The notes: a model not told the origin generated them from the sequence alone. A stretch of DNA of 64,000 bases from Cyclobacteriaceae bacterium (GCA_958296015.1 CATQIH010000018.1:1-64000), one strand, 5' to 3'. Counted from the stretch's first letter, positions 45,784 to 55,697 are shown. Made by a program: numbers and translations.

Positions 45784-47121
45784 ATGAATAGAATTTTAGG
45801 AATATTAGCTATCGTACTAATCTTAGCGTCCTGTAACAAGGAGGAAGAACGGGTATTTGAAAAAACTGCGGATGAGCGTGTGGCAGTCGCTGTCGACTCT
45901 TTGCGGCAGCAACTCGTTAGCGCACCTAACGGGTGGGTTGTGAAATATCGGCCGGTGCGGGAGTCCGGTGCCTTCAACATATTACTTACCTTTGATGAAG
46001 AAAGCAATGTCAATATCCGCACCGATTTTGGAGACAATGACGGAGCATTTTACAACCAGACCATCACTTACCGGATAGACAACTCGCTGGGGCTGGAGCT
46101 TATCCTGGAATCGTATTCCTTTTTCAGCTACCTCTTTGAGCAAGACCGTGCTACCTATGGCGGTGAGTTTGAGTTTAACTTCGTCAACAACACCAACGAT
46201 GCCCTGGTGTTCAGCAGCAAGTCGGATGTAACCTCGCCGACCCTGCTAATATTTCAGCCTGCCAGTGCTGGCAGCGAAAATTTGCTGGGCACACAACTGG
46301 TGAAGAACCTCAACACGCTATCAGACAATCTTCCGTCGGCTCTTTCGGTATATAAGCTAAGCTATGCTGACAAAGACCTGGCATTCTACCTGTCGCTGGA
46401 TAACTTTCAGCGCACGATCAACTTTACCTACGCAGCACCCAAAGACGGCCTGGCAAACGGGCGACTGCTAAATTTTTCTACGCCTTACGCCATCCAGGGT
46501 GATTCTATGATATTTGATAACCCGTTGGAAGGCAGCTTTCTGGGAAACCCGATAACCATTCCCGGCATCAAATTTAATACCCTGACCGACGGTGTTATTA
46601 ATCTGTGCGGACAACCCAAAGCGGCAAAACAATATGACGTAAGTGTGCGCGGTACACAGGCAAGCCTGGAATCTACCTTGCTCGACCCGGCGGCAATGGT
46701 GCCTAAAGGCGACTTTCATTTATATTTTGGTGGTGTTTCTCAAGGAGATGTCAGTCTCAACGGCATTTCAGCTGCTGAACAACTCAAAGCGGATATTCCA
46801 GGCATTCAGTCTACTATATTGGTTAACCGTTCAGATTCCATCATGGAAATAGGATTTACTGCGCGAGATGAAAATGGGAATGATGTTGTTGAGACACGCA
46901 GGTTTATGCCTACGTTTGTTGACAATCAACTTCAACTTACTTTTGCTGAAAGCTATATATCCTATGGAGATGCCGTTTCTCCTGAACGTGAAGCTGCATT
47001 TGATGTCTATCTTGATTTATTAACCCAAAATGGAGCTACATATGTGCTAGGCAACGGTGAGGCACTTTATGAATTGTACAATCCTTGTAGCGGCTGGAGC
47101 TATCTTTTCTTCGGGAACTGA
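45784..47121 (+). CDS. DUF4302 lipoprotein
   Basis: The 445-residue protein has a lipoprotein signal (LILASCNKEEE) and the DUF4302 start ADERVAVAVDSLRQQLVSAPNGW, continuing as a beta-rich domain with TYGGEFEF and a C-terminal PCSGWSYLFFGN. In other species the family sits in SusCD loci with the zinc metallohydrolase, as here. It is probably a surface component of the uptake complex. It is the last gene of the plus-strand operon; the sulfatase follows on the opposite strand. Confidence 0.85.
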   Translation: MNRILGILAIVLILASCNKEEERVFEKTADERVAVAVDSLRQQLVSAPNGWVVKYRPVRESGAFNILLTFDEESNVNIRTDFGDNDGAFYNQTITYRIDNSLGLELILESYSFFSYLFEQDRATYGGEFEFNFVNNTNDALVFSSKSDVTSPTLLIFQPASAGSENLLGTQLVKNLNTLSDNLPSALSVYKLSYADKDLAFYLSLDNFQRTINFTYAAPKDGLANGRLLNFSTPYAIQGDSMIFDNPLEGSFLGNPITIPGIKFNTLTDGVINLCGQPKAAKQYDVSVRGTQASLESTLLDPAAMVPKGDFHLYFGGVSQGDVSLNGISAAEQLKADIPGIQSTILVNRSDSIMEIGFTARDENGNDVVETRRFMPTFVDNQLQLTFAESYISYGDAVSPEREAAFDVYLDLLTQNGATYVLGNGEALYELYNPCSGWSYLFFGN

Positions 47122-47149
47122 ACTGGAAAGTAAATTTTTTAAAAAGCCA

Positions 47150-49006
47150 CTAATCTACTCTGGTGAACATCATCAATCTAAAGTCCATGACCTGTTCACC
47201 AGGAATGTCTAAAGCTTTCAGCCTGAGCTGACCGCTTCCTTTTTTTAAGTGCATCGTACCCAGTTTCAGGGGCTTAAAGTCTTTCACATAAGACTCAATG
47301 CGCTTTACTTTATCATGTTCCATGCCTTGCAGCGGAGGATCGTGCGCTTCGGTGATCTGACTGGTGATCCTGCTCTCTCCTAATGCCAGCTCAAAGGTGG
47401 AGCCAATATCTTTTTTCGGGCAGGTATAGTATAGTACAACCTCAAAATCACCATCAGCCACCACGTCCACATCCCAGGTGATCTCATCATCTATGCTTGT
47501 CCAGTGCGTAAAGAAAGAGCAGTTAGGATACTGGTTGGAACGTTTGATTTGTCCGTGCGCAACACCATCGCGGGCAGGAAGCTGGGTATAGGCAAAATCA
47601 GGATGTCCTAACGGAAAAGTGCGTTTGTCCTCTTTGTTGAGTTGAGAAGCCACCTCTTTGTTCCAGCGGTTCATCGCTTTTGCCATTTGCTTAGCCACCT
47701 TGGGCTGTTGTGAGGCAACATCATGCTGCTGACCCGGATCGCGTACCATATCGTAAAGGTGCCGATCTGTATCCAGTCGGTATTGCTGGCTGCGCACACT
47801 CGTCTTTCCATTCCAATAGCTAAAAATCAGCCGGTCTTTCCACGTGCTGTCTTCTTGCAGGAGCAGCGGTTTCAGGCTGACACCATCCAAAGTATAATGT
47901 GTAGAAGCCTTGATGCCCGCCATGTCAGTGAGGGTGGGAAGCAGGTCGATGGCTCCGGCTATTTGCCCGATTTCTTTTCCTGCCTGGATATTTCCTGGCC
48001 AGCGTATAACAAAAGGCGAGCGGACACCACCTTCATCTGTAGAACCTTTTCTGCCTTTCATTCCCCCATTCCAGCGCCAGCTGTTAGGCCCGTTATCGCT
48101 CATGTAAATGACAATGGTATTTTCTTCCAGATGGAGGTCTTCAAGCTTCTTTGTGAGCCTGCCTACGTTCCAGTCAATATTTTCGCTCAGTGCCAGTGCT
48201 GCTTTGGTAAACTCAATATCTTCTTCCTCTTCGGCATTCTGATGGCGCATCTTAAGGTCTTTGTCTTTGAATTTGTTCCACCAATCGTCAGGCACCTGCA
48301 TGGGAGAGTGCGGCGTGTTATAGGCCATATAAAGAAAGAAAGGCTTTTTCTGGTTTTGATCCATATACGTCATGGCCCGGTTGGTAAGGTCATTAACGAT
48401 AAAGCCCTCTCCTTGTACCAGCTGCCCGTTGTGCTCCAGCATAGGACTGAAGTAGTTGCCCCAATGGCCGGAGCAGAATCCGTAAAATTCGTCAAACCCC
48501 CTGCCGTTGGGGTGATAAGGATACTGCATACCGCTGTGCCACTTGCCAAAAGCAGCCGTGGCATAGCCTGCCAATTTAAAGACATCTGCTATGGTGGTTT
48601 CATCCAGGTTGATGCGTTCACCACCAGCCGAGGTGCTATACACGCCCATACGGGGGTGGTACCGGCCGGTGAGCAGTTCGGCGCGGGTAGGAGAGCAGAC
48701 CGGACTCACATAAAAATACTGAAATTGAGCACCTTCTTTAGCCAGGTTATTTATATGAGGCGTATGCAGGTTGGTATTACCCTGCAAACTCAAATCTCCC
48801 CAGCCCTGGTCATCTGCCAGAATCAGGATGATATTTGGTGAACGGTCAGGCTGTGCCTGGCTTGATCCACGCATAGGAAAAGATAGTAGGACTATCAGTG
48901 TCATACAAAGTAATCGTATATCAATTTTGCTACAGCGTTTGATCAGGGCAATGGTTGGTGAGGTATCTAACAATAATCTTTTGTTAGTTGTATCGGGATG
49001 CATCAT
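47150..49006 (-). CDS. Arylsulfatase-family sulfatase
   Basis: The 618-residue protein has the sulfatase start PNIILILADDQGWGD with metal-binding Asp65 and Asp66, and the formylglycine motif CSPTR (Cys104), so it needs a maturase encoded elsewhere. An N-terminal hydrophobic stretch (residues 31-46, ending SSQAQ) suggests export. The C-terminal part (residues 450-618) is a beta-rich domain. It removes sulfate from a glycan or other ester. It converges on the SusCD operon, pointing to a sulfated polymer as the substrate, by inference. Confidence 0.93.
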   Translation of the reverse strand: MMHPDTTNKRLLLDTSPTIALIKRCSKIDIRLLCMTLIVLLSFPMRGSSQAQPDRSPNIILILADDQGWGDLSLQGNTNLHTPHINNLAKEGAQFQYFYVSPVCSPTRAELLTGRYHPRMGVYSTSAGGERINLDETTIADVFKLAGYATAAFGKWHSGMQYPYHPNGRGFDEFYGFCSGHWGNYFSPMLEHNGQLVQGEGFIVNDLTNRAMTYMDQNQKKPFFLYMAYNTPHSPMQVPDDWWNKFKDKDLKMRHQNAEEEEDIEFTKAALALSENIDWNVGRLTKKLEDLHLEENTIVIYMSDNGPNSWRWNGGMKGRKGSTDEGGVRSPFVIRWPGNIQAGKEIGQIAGAIDLLPTLTDMAGIKASTHYTLDGVSLKPLLLQEDSTWKDRLIFSYWNGKTSVRSQQYRLDTDRHLYDMVRDPGQQHDVASQQPKVAKQMAKAMNRWNKEVASQLNKEDKRTFPLGHPDFAYTQLPARDGVAHGQIKRSNQYPNCSFFTHWTSIDDEITWDVDVVADGDFEVVLYYTCPKKDIGSTFELALGESRITSQITEAHDPPLQGMEHDKVKRIESYVKDFKPLKLGTMHLKKGSGQLRLKALDIPGEQVMDFRLMMFTRVD

Positions 49007-49371
49007 TTTTGGAATTGATCTTGGGCGAAGTGAAACACCATTGAGTCTTGAAGGCGTAAAAGCTGGTAAGGCGTTTTGTAATTATGCAGAAAAAGTACCC
49101 GTTTGCATAAATAAAAGCAACTTTTATGCAGCAATTTTTTGTAATTTTCCTCAAAAACACTGTTGTCCGACCATAAAAACAAAACCGGCCCAAATGTACC
49201 GGCTTGTTTGCTTTCTTAATTATCATTGTGCATGATGACCTATACGACACACAAGGTTGCTCAATGGTTGTAAGAAGAAAAAATAATAGCCTTTGCAACC
49301 ATCTGTTTTGCCGCTGTGTCATAGCATACGATGAAATACAAGGCTTAAACCCTCTGGAATAATTTTACTAC
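49007..49371. other. Divergent region between sulfatase and ECF sigma gene
   Basis: The 365-bp region holds the start regions of two divergent genes. An imperfect hairpin lies near 49180-49212 (CCGG arms, A/T-rich flanks). No gene is seen. Confidence 0.4.
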
Positions 49372-49914
49372 ATGCATGATGATAAAGCACTGATTTCCGG
49401 CTGTATCAAAGGAGACCGAACGATGCAACGGCAACTGTATGAGCAATTTGCCAGCCAGATGCTTGTGGTCTGCATGCGCTATAGCAAAAGTAAAGACGAT
49501 GCACAGGATATTTTACAGGAGGCTTTTATCAAAGTTTTTAACCACATTGAGCACTTCAGACAGGAATCGTCGCTGGGTTTTTGGATCAAGCGGATTGTCA
49601 TCAACACCGCACTAAACTACTACCGCAAGGGTGTTTACCTTTATCCACACTATGATATTGAAGAAGTGCAGCACGTAGGTGCCGAAGATGTGGAAATCAG
49701 CAAATATAACTTCAAAGAATTACTTAGCCTGCTGCAATCGCTACCGCAGGGGTGCCAGACTATCTTCAACCTATATGCTATTGAAGGTTACAAACACAGA
49801 GAGATCGCTGAAATGCTTCACATTAACGAAGGCACTTCCAAATCTCAATATGCCAGGGCAAGGTCGTTGCTTAAAGAAATGATTACTGAAAAAGGGGAGA
49901 TGAAACATGGATAA
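49372..49914 (+). CDS. ECF RNA polymerase sigma factor
   Basis: The 180-residue protein has sigma region 2 (AQDILQEAFIKVFNHIEHF, GFWIKRIVINTALNYYRK) and region 4 (YKHREIAEMLHINEGTSKSQYARAR), typical of Bacteroidota extracytoplasmic-function sigma factors. Its stop overlaps the start of the following membrane protein by eight bases, so the two are translated together. Its place near the SusCD locus does not by itself make it the regulator of that locus. Confidence 0.93.
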   Translation: MHDDKALISGCIKGDRTMQRQLYEQFASQMLVVCMRYSKSKDDAQDILQEAFIKVFNHIEHFRQESSLGFWIKRIVINTALNYYRKGVYLYPHYDIEEVQHVGAEDVEISKYNFKELLSLLQSLPQGCQTIFNLYAIEGYKHREIAEMLHINEGTSKSQYARARSLLKEMITEKGEMKHG

Positions 49915-51424
49915 CCAGTATCAGCCATATTCGGATTACGAAAATCAATGGAAAAAACCATTTGAGCAGGCAGAAATGTCTCCGTCAAAAGATGTTTGGG
50001 ATAAGATTGACACTGCGCTTACCCGGCAGGAGTCCGGAGCTTACAAAAAAAGATTTGTCTTCTACCGCGCCATAGCAGCTGCGTGTCTGCTTTGCTTGGC
50101 AGCCTTGAGTGTTTGGATGGTTTTACACGATCATCAGGACACATCTCAGCAACTGTCAAGGAGCGATCAACCACATACAACACAAGACGAAGCACTGCAA
50201 AAGCCCCAGGATACGGATGCCTCTGCCAGCACCAGCGCATCTGCCGATAGCAATATAGATAGCAGACAGGCACAGGAGCCAGCAGCAAGCCAAATGTATG
50301 CTGGTGAAACTCTGGCAGATAACTTCGGAGCACCGAAAAAAGCACAGCACCCTGGCAAGGCATCTGCCCATGCAGATAATAAAGCCAGTACCGCTATGAG
50401 GCAGACGGCCGCCCGCCAACCGGAGGGAGATGCAGGGTGGGCAACAAACTCGTACCTGCCAGCTACAAAAAGCAGCAACCCTATTACTGATGCAGCCAGA
50501 GCGCACCATGCATTGCCTGCTGTTAATAGCGAGAGATGGCACGCTATGCCAGGTGCTTTCGCGCTTTCTGACAGAGACGATCTTATGTACAAAGTACCCA
50601 ACCCATATGCTATCGTGATACCGAAAGCAGAAAAAGACAAGCCGGTGTTTTTTGCCGGACTGGATGTTTCCGGTGGCTACTTTGATCCTAACTTTCAGTC
50701 TGTTTCTTCGTCTGGGCAGGCCAATGCGGATGCTTCACCCAATTTACTAGAAAGTGGAGTGTACGATTATAACGCTCTCTCCGGCAGAAATAATGCACTC
50801 TACGCTGCGCCGGAAAGGGTTGCCTATGCTGAAAACACGCCAAAAGCTTCATTTTCGTATGGTATGGACATGGGCGTGCAGCTTACCAGGCATCTGTCTG
50901 TGCAAAGCGGACTGGATTATGGTAGGTTCAATACCGCTACTTCTTCCAACCTGGGCCTCAACAGCCTTACCTCCGGAGAAAGGTACCCTGTCACCATATC
51001 CAACATCAGCAACATCAGCAGTGACCAGAGCATCAGTTATACAGACAGAACCACGCTGACCAGCTCCTTTGAACTGCTCACCGTACCGCTACAGGTAGGG
51101 TATCATGTGTTCTTTGATAAGCTACAATTGTTTTTGAGTTCGGGCGTGGCGGCAAATTTCTTCCTGAACAACCGCATTAGTGATACAAAGGGCGCGTTGA
51201 GCACACTGAACGTACAGGCAGGAGCAGAAAGTATTTACCGCAATGTGTTCTATAGTGGCGTGATCAGCGGGGGGATCAACTATAACGTGATCGGCAATTA
51301 TCTGATCAAGATAGCTCCTGAATATAGTTTTTCTATCACAGACATGACAAAGGAAAGCGCATTCATTAGTAGTCGGCCATTTTTGTTTGGCATGGATGTA
51401 GGTATCATCTACCAGTTTAAGTGA
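49907..51424 (+). CDS. Membrane protein with anti-sigma-like N-terminus and beta-barrel C-terminus
   Basis: The 505-residue protein starts with a cytoplasmic segment (residues 1-45, SPSKDVWDKIDTAL), one membrane helix (about 52-70, AAACLLCLAALSVWMVL), a long Ala/Ser/Gln/Asp-rich linker (about 75-210) and a C-terminal region that looks like an outer-membrane beta-barrel (SYGMDMGVQLTRHLSVQSGL, GYHVFFDKLQLFLSSGV, ending GIIYQFK). With the upstream sigma gene it suggests an anti-sigma factor that spans the envelope. That role is inference. Confidence 0.6.
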   Translation: MDNQYQPYSDYENQWKKPFEQAEMSPSKDVWDKIDTALTRQESGAYKKRFVFYRAIAAACLLCLAALSVWMVLHDHQDTSQQLSRSDQPHTTQDEALQKPQDTDASASTSASADSNIDSRQAQEPAASQMYAGETLADNFGAPKKAQHPGKASAHADNKASTAMRQTAARQPEGDAGWATNSYLPATKSSNPITDAARAHHALPAVNSERWHAMPGAFALSDRDDLMYKVPNPYAIVIPKAEKDKPVFFAGLDVSGGYFDPNFQSVSSSGQANADASPNLLESGVYDYNALSGRNNALYAAPERVAYAENTPKASFSYGMDMGVQLTRHLSVQSGLDYGRFNTATSSNLGLNSLTSGERYPVTISNISNISSDQSISYTDRTTLTSSFELLTVPLQVGYHVFFDKLQLFLSSGVAANFFLNNRISDTKGALSTLNVQAGAESIYRNVFYSGVISGGINYNVIGNYLIKIAPEYSFSITDMTKESAFISSRPFLFGMDVGIIYQFK

Positions 51425-51534
51425 TAAATATTATGGACATTACTTTTGATAGTCTTTAAAACATCTTTACATTTAATCCATTCTATGACAGAAAATAGCA
51501 GTAATTCGATGCCCAATTTTTTAACTGATACACT

Positions 51535-51942
51535 ATGAGTCCATCAAATAAAGATTTCAATCTTTTTAAGAAAAAGAAAGTCAAAAAAGCAGAACAGCTA
51601 GTCAATGTAGAAGCCATGAAGATAGCCGGTTTCATGACCAGTGCTATTCTCACAGCCAACAAGGCAATAAAAGACAGAGCATCTCGCCAAAACTTTCTGG
51701 TAAAAAAGAAGGAGCAAGCAGCAGAAGCTGCCAAAGTAAAGATGGTTATCGGCTTTATCAGCGGTGCGCTGATGGGAGCTATCGGTGCGCTGCTCCTCAC
51801 GCCAGAGTCAGGCGATAGCCTTAGAAACAAGATCAGCCACTATTTTGATGATACCACCAACAAGGACAATCTTAAAAAAATGGCTAAATCGGCTAAAAAG
51901 AAAGCCTCTTCCGCAGAAACCAAAGTCAATGGAAGCGTTTAA
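51535..51942 (+). CDS. YtxH-domain protein
   Basis: The 135-residue protein has a charged N-terminal region, one membrane helix with a small Gly-rich start (MVIGFISGALMGAIGALLLTPESG, residues about 79-102), and a positively charged C-terminus, as in the YtxH family. Homologues are stress-induced envelope proteins of unknown activity. A strong terminator follows the gene. Confidence 0.8.
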   Translation: MSPSNKDFNLFKKKKVKKAEQLVNVEAMKIAGFMTSAILTANKAIKDRASRQNFLVKKKEQAAEAAKVKMVIGFISGALMGAIGALLLTPESGDSLRNKISHYFDDTTNKDNLKKMAKSAKKKASSAETKVNGSV

Positions 51943-52459
51943 ACGCAAAACGTAGGAAAGACAATCGCAGACCGCTGCCCGGTCTGCGGTTTCCTGTTTT
52001 CGGCATCCGTATCCTCCCTGTTGATATGGATCATCCGGATCTTCGCTTAGGAAGCTTCGTCTTTCATATCCAACTTTATATCTTCCAGGTTATTCATGCA
52101 GATGCTGTCCGGCATCAGTGTTAACTTGCATTTCCTATCTGTCTCTTCATTCGGCAAATTCTGTGCGCAAAAGCGTAGCAAATATTTTATAAAGCAAACA
52201 GGATAGACTGTTGATATATTAATTATAGAGCCCCTAACGCTGCTAAAAAATATATAGAAATTTCCCCTAATATTTGCTATATTAGAGGTGATCTGTCATA
52301 TTTTTATAACCTGCATCGCCGTCAACGTATTGTATGCTGATTAGTACCAGCTAAGCAAATTTTTGAATGACCGGTTTGATGTTATATCTAAACAAGGGTA
52401 GTTTGTTGGCTTTTTATGAGCAACTACTCTCGTCTGTTTTTATTTGCCATATTTATCCT
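51943..52459. other. Region after the YtxH-domain gene
   Basis: It holds a terminator at 51966-51988, a stretch with no obvious signal, and the promoter region of the Omp85-like gene. I see no coding sequence. Confidence 0.4.
51966..51988 (+). terminator. Terminator of the YtxH-domain gene
   Basis: CGCAGACCG and CGGTCTGCG form a perfect nine-base stem with a five-base loop, followed by a T-rich tail (GTTTCCTGTTTT). It lies 24 bases after the stop. Confidence 0.75.
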
Positions 52460-54541
52460 ATGATGCCAGGATGCTATAGATTGATATCGTACACCGTCCA
52501 TTCAGTTGCCTGGCGGCCTGTATTTCTGTTATGTTTCCTGTGCAATACTGCTTTGCATGGACAGGATAAGCGTACTACTAGCAAGAAAGACACGGCTATA
52601 AAGGTAATGGAAATAATAGTAGATACGGTAGTTGTTGATAAAAACAGCTATATCGTCACAGAAGATAGCCTGATCTTTACCAGAAAAGACACGGTTATTT
52701 ATGTAAGAGATACAATCATAACCGAGCCGGAAGAAATCTCTAATCCACAGGAAGCCCAGGAGAGAGAACGTGGTTTTTACCAGTATATCAAAAGAAAACT
52801 GGAAAAGCGCAGATTTACCAGGGAGATTTTCAACTTAGTCTTCGATATTTCTACCCCTCATACCAAAGTGGTTCCACAAGATACCATGGCTCATATTCCA
52901 AAAGCATACGACGGAATGATCGTAGGCAATATCAGCATGAAAAAGATAGATGTGTTCGGAGGGAGTGTAACCGATACCACCGTACAGGCCGACAACCGCC
53001 TGATACGCTTTATCAACGATGTGCATATGGATACCCGCAACCGGGTGATCCTGCACAATCTGCTACTGGAGGAAGGTGACATCATCGACCGGTACAAAAT
53101 ACTGGATAACGAGCGTGTGCTGCGTGCGCTGCCTTTTATCCGTGATGCCCGCGTGCTCGTACAGCCCCGCCCCAACGACAGCGATACGGTAGACTTGCTG
53201 GTGCTCACCCAGGATCTCCTGTCTGTCACCGGCTCGTTGTCGCCCCGCGGACTCTCACGGGCCAATGTACATATCAACGACAACAACATCATGGGCACCA
53301 GCAACGCCTTACAAAATGAGATACTGATAGACCCCCGATTTCCTCAACCTCTTGGATACAGAGGGTCTTACCAGCTACCCAACATACGTGGCAGTTTTGT
53401 AGAGGCAAACCTGGATTATCAGAATACCAATTTTGAGCATATCTATAGGTTTCAGTTAAACAGAGCGTTTGTAGTCCCATCCATCAAATATGCTGGCGGT
53501 ATTGAGGTTAGCTACAACCAAAGAACTACGTATGCGCCTGATATAGACTATACTGTATTTGATACACTAACCAACAAAGACTTTCTACTTCTGATGCCAT
53601 ATAGCTATTGGTACCAAGATTACTGGCTGGCCCGCAGTTTTGTGGCAGGCGAAAGAGACCAGAACAACCGTGCACGGTTCACGCTGGCACTCCGCTACAG
53701 CCAGACAAATTTTGATATGCGTCCGGCTATCACAGCCGACTCCAATACAGCGTACCATAACTACAAACTGATGCTGGGCAAGGTGGGCTTTTCCAAAAGA
53801 TATTATACTACCGAAGAACTGGTCTATGCCTATGGTAGAACAGAGGATATTCCAATTGGCTACTTACTGGAATTTACCGCCGGGCCTCAGCTGGGCGAAT
53901 ACTACAACCGCTTCTACAACGGGCTAAGCTATTCGTCAGGACGGTTCCTGAACCAGTGGGGTTATCTGTCATTTTTGTCGGAGTTGGGCGGTTTCTGGCG
54001 GCATGGCAATATGGAGGAAGGTCTGCTACAGGTAGGCGTAAGGTCTTTTAGCTACCTTATTCACAAAAAACGCACGAAGCTTCGCTTTTTTGTAACTGCC
54101 AACTATACCACAGGTATCAACCGTACCCAGACTATCAATTTTCAGAACGAATACCTGAGTATCCGAAACGAGAACGGCATCCGTGGTCTCAGAAGTAGGG
54201 ATCTGTTTGGCAACGAACGGCTAACCCTCAACCTGGAATCGGTGGCTTATACCCCATTCAATCTCTATGGTTTCCGCTTTGCCTTGTTTGCTTTTGCAGA
54301 TATTGGATGGATATCACAATCACGGGAAAGCGTGTTTTCTAACAATCCCTACCAGGGATACGGTATTGGTGCCCGCATCAGAAACGAAAACCTGGCCTTC
54401 AAGACCTTCCAGGTGCGACTGAGTTTTTATCCTATCGTACCCGAAGGTGCACAGTTGATCGGCTTCAGCATCAGCAACGTATCGTTGTCGCGCTTCCTTG
54501 ATTTTAACAGTAAAAAACCTGATCTCTTCCAGTTTTATTAG
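52460..54541 (+). CDS. Omp85/BamA-like outer membrane protein
   Basis: The ATG at 52460 gives 693 residues and a signal-like start (PVFLLCFLCNTALHGQ). The frame extends 31 codons upstream without a better fit. The N-terminal half has POTRA-like segments (LLLEEGDIIDRYKILDNERVL, VDLLVLTQDLLSVTG), and the C-terminal half is a barrel: SPRGLSRANVHINDNNIMG, YPIVPEGAQLIGFSISN, ending KKPDLFQFY. These features resemble the TamA/BamA superfamily. It may insert or translocate surface proteins; the exact role is unknown. Confidence 0.75.
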   Translation: MMPGCYRLISYTVHSVAWRPVFLLCFLCNTALHGQDKRTTSKKDTAIKVMEIIVDTVVVDKNSYIVTEDSLIFTRKDTVIYVRDTIITEPEEISNPQEAQERERGFYQYIKRKLEKRRFTREIFNLVFDISTPHTKVVPQDTMAHIPKAYDGMIVGNISMKKIDVFGGSVTDTTVQADNRLIRFINDVHMDTRNRVILHNLLLEEGDIIDRYKILDNERVLRALPFIRDARVLVQPRPNDSDTVDLLVLTQDLLSVTGSLSPRGLSRANVHINDNNIMGTSNALQNEILIDPRFPQPLGYRGSYQLPNIRGSFVEANLDYQNTNFEHIYRFQLNRAFVVPSIKYAGGIEVSYNQRTTYAPDIDYTVFDTLTNKDFLLLMPYSYWYQDYWLARSFVAGERDQNNRARFTLALRYSQTNFDMRPAITADSNTAYHNYKLMLGKVGFSKRYYTTEELVYAYGRTEDIPIGYLLEFTAGPQLGEYYNRFYNGLSYSSGRFLNQWGYLSFLSELGGFWRHGNMEEGLLQVGVRSFSYLIHKKRTKLRFFVTANYTTGINRTQTINFQNEYLSIRNENGIRGLRSRDLFGNERLTLNLESVAYTPFNLYGFRFALFAFADIGWISQSRESVFSNNPYQGYGIGARIRNENLAFKTFQVRLSFYPIVPEGAQLIGFSISNVSLSRFLDFNSKKPDLFQFY

Positions 54542-54741
54542 CAAAAATTAGCGTAGTATCACAAGCTGTCTGCTATCTGGCAATAAGCTACGAACAGCCC
54601 AGAACCAAATCTAACCAACAATGATCATGTTTCTATCTCATCATATATCACCCCCATCATCTCATCATACCCTCAACCCATCCCAACATCAAACCATCCC
54701 CACATTATCTTATCCCATCATCATATCAACTCATCCTCAAA
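54542..54741. repeat. C/A/T-rich simple-sequence stretch
   Basis: The stretch near 54620-54750 is made of CATC/CAT and CCCAT-like words with very few G (for example CATCATATCACCCCCATC). It is low-complexity, and reading frames across it have no protein features. The minus-strand SDR gene ends immediately after it. Confidence 0.6.
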
Positions 54742-55458
54742 TCAACCCACATGGTTGTAAGCATTCCTGTTTTTGTCACCAATCATATGGTCAAGACGTA
54801 TGTGTATGGGCTTGGCAACAGCCTTTGGGTTACCGAAAGTCTCGAAAGTGATGCGTTCAACCTCCGGTTTTCCTATACAGGACAGCACAATCTCAGCCAG
54901 TTCTTCCCGGCTGATCCTGGCCTGCTTGTGAATCTTGTCGTCCTGATAAAACACCAGCTTTTCGGGAGCGTGTCTCTGGTCTATAAGTCGTCCGGGGCGG
55001 ATGATCGTGTAGTTCAGGTTGGTACTTCTTAGGGCCTGTTCGCCTTTCAGCTTCCAGCTTAGCACTTTGCCAAAGAAGTTCAGAAAAAAGAACGGATGCG
55101 TAACGCCCATAGAAGATATCAGGATAAACTGCCTGACGCGCTGGTGATCGGCGGCCATTGCCATCTGCCGTACACTTTCATAATCTATGTCTTCAGGCGT
55201 GTTGTTGCCAAACCAGTTGGGAGGCGCACCGGCAGCGTATACGATCACATCCATATCTTTGATCAGGGCACCGTATGCATTGTAGTTTTTCAAATCGCAG
55301 CGCACAAGCGTGACGCCGGGAGGAAAAGAACGCCTTCCTTTGTCTTCGTTTCTCACCTGTGCATACACTTCATAGCCTGCGTTGAACAGTTTGTCTACCA
55401 CCTTCACACCGGTGCGCCCCGTAGCCCCTGTTACCAGTATCTTAATATTTTCAGCCAT
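54742..55458 (-). CDS. Atypical SDR / NmrA-like NAD(P)-binding protein
   Basis: The ATG at 55458 gives 238 residues that begin MAENIKILVTGATGRTG with the Rossmann GATGRTG glycine motif. The rest has VRCDLKNY, DVIVYAAGAP, FILISSMGVTHPFF and YTIIRPGRLIDQ, as in the atypical short-chain dehydrogenase (NmrA or UDP-sugar epimerase-like) group. The usual catalytic YxxxK is not evident. The frame is open to 55515, but that extension has no family match. Substrate unknown. Confidence 0.82.
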   Translation of the reverse strand: MAENIKILVTGATGRTGVKVVDKLFNAGYEVYAQVRNEDKGRRSFPPGVTLVRCDLKNYNAYGALIKDMDVIVYAAGAPPNWFGNNTPEDIDYESVRQMAMAADHQRVRQFILISSMGVTHPFFFLNFFGKVLSWKLKGEQALRSTNLNYTIIRPGRLIDQRHAPEKLVFYQDDKIHKQARISREELAEIVLSCIGKPEVERITFETFGNPKAVAKPIHIRLDHMIGDKNRNAYNHVG

Positions 55459-55578
55459 ATATCTGTTGTCGATTGTGATAAAAACCCCCTTAGGTCTTTG
55501 ATAGACAACTGACAAATGTATTTTATGTTGGCAAAACTAAAACAGGGCACGGCGTTTTTCATTTTCAAATAAACCCAT

Positions 55579-55586
55579 TAGATTTG
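55579..55586 (+). promoter_or_regulatory. -7 box of the tRNA-Arg promoter
   Basis: TAGATTTG fits TAnnTTTG and lies ten bases before the first base of the tRNA at 55597, the spacing expected for a tRNA start. Confidence 0.6.
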
Positions 55587-55596
55587 CACACGCACT

Positions 55597-55670
55597 GCAT
55601 CCGTAGTTCAACTGGATAGAATACCAGATTTCGGCTCTGGGGGTTGAGGGTTCGAATCCTTCCGGATGCA
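55597..55670 (+). tRNA. tRNA-Arg (anticodon TCG)
   Basis: The 74 bases fold into a full cloverleaf: acceptor GCATCCG with CGGATGC, a four-base D stem, anticodon stem CCAGA/TCTGG around loop TTTCGGC, T stem GAGGG/CCTTC around TTCGAAT, and discriminator A. Positions 34-36 are TCG, which reads CGA and other CGN codons for arginine. The CCA end is not encoded. It directly precedes a tyrosine-recombinase remnant, as expected of an integration site. Confidence 0.95.
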
Positions 55671-55697
55671 CAAAATGTTTTTTAGTCAGCCTTATAC

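Noticed and set aside
47723-48841. 372-codon open frame on the plus strand
   Set aside because: It is antisense to the sulfatase gene, which has a clear catalytic motif.
50019-50640. Cys-rich minus-strand frames under the anti-sigma-like gene
   Set aside because: They are shadows of the Ala/Ser/Asp-rich linker on the plus strand.
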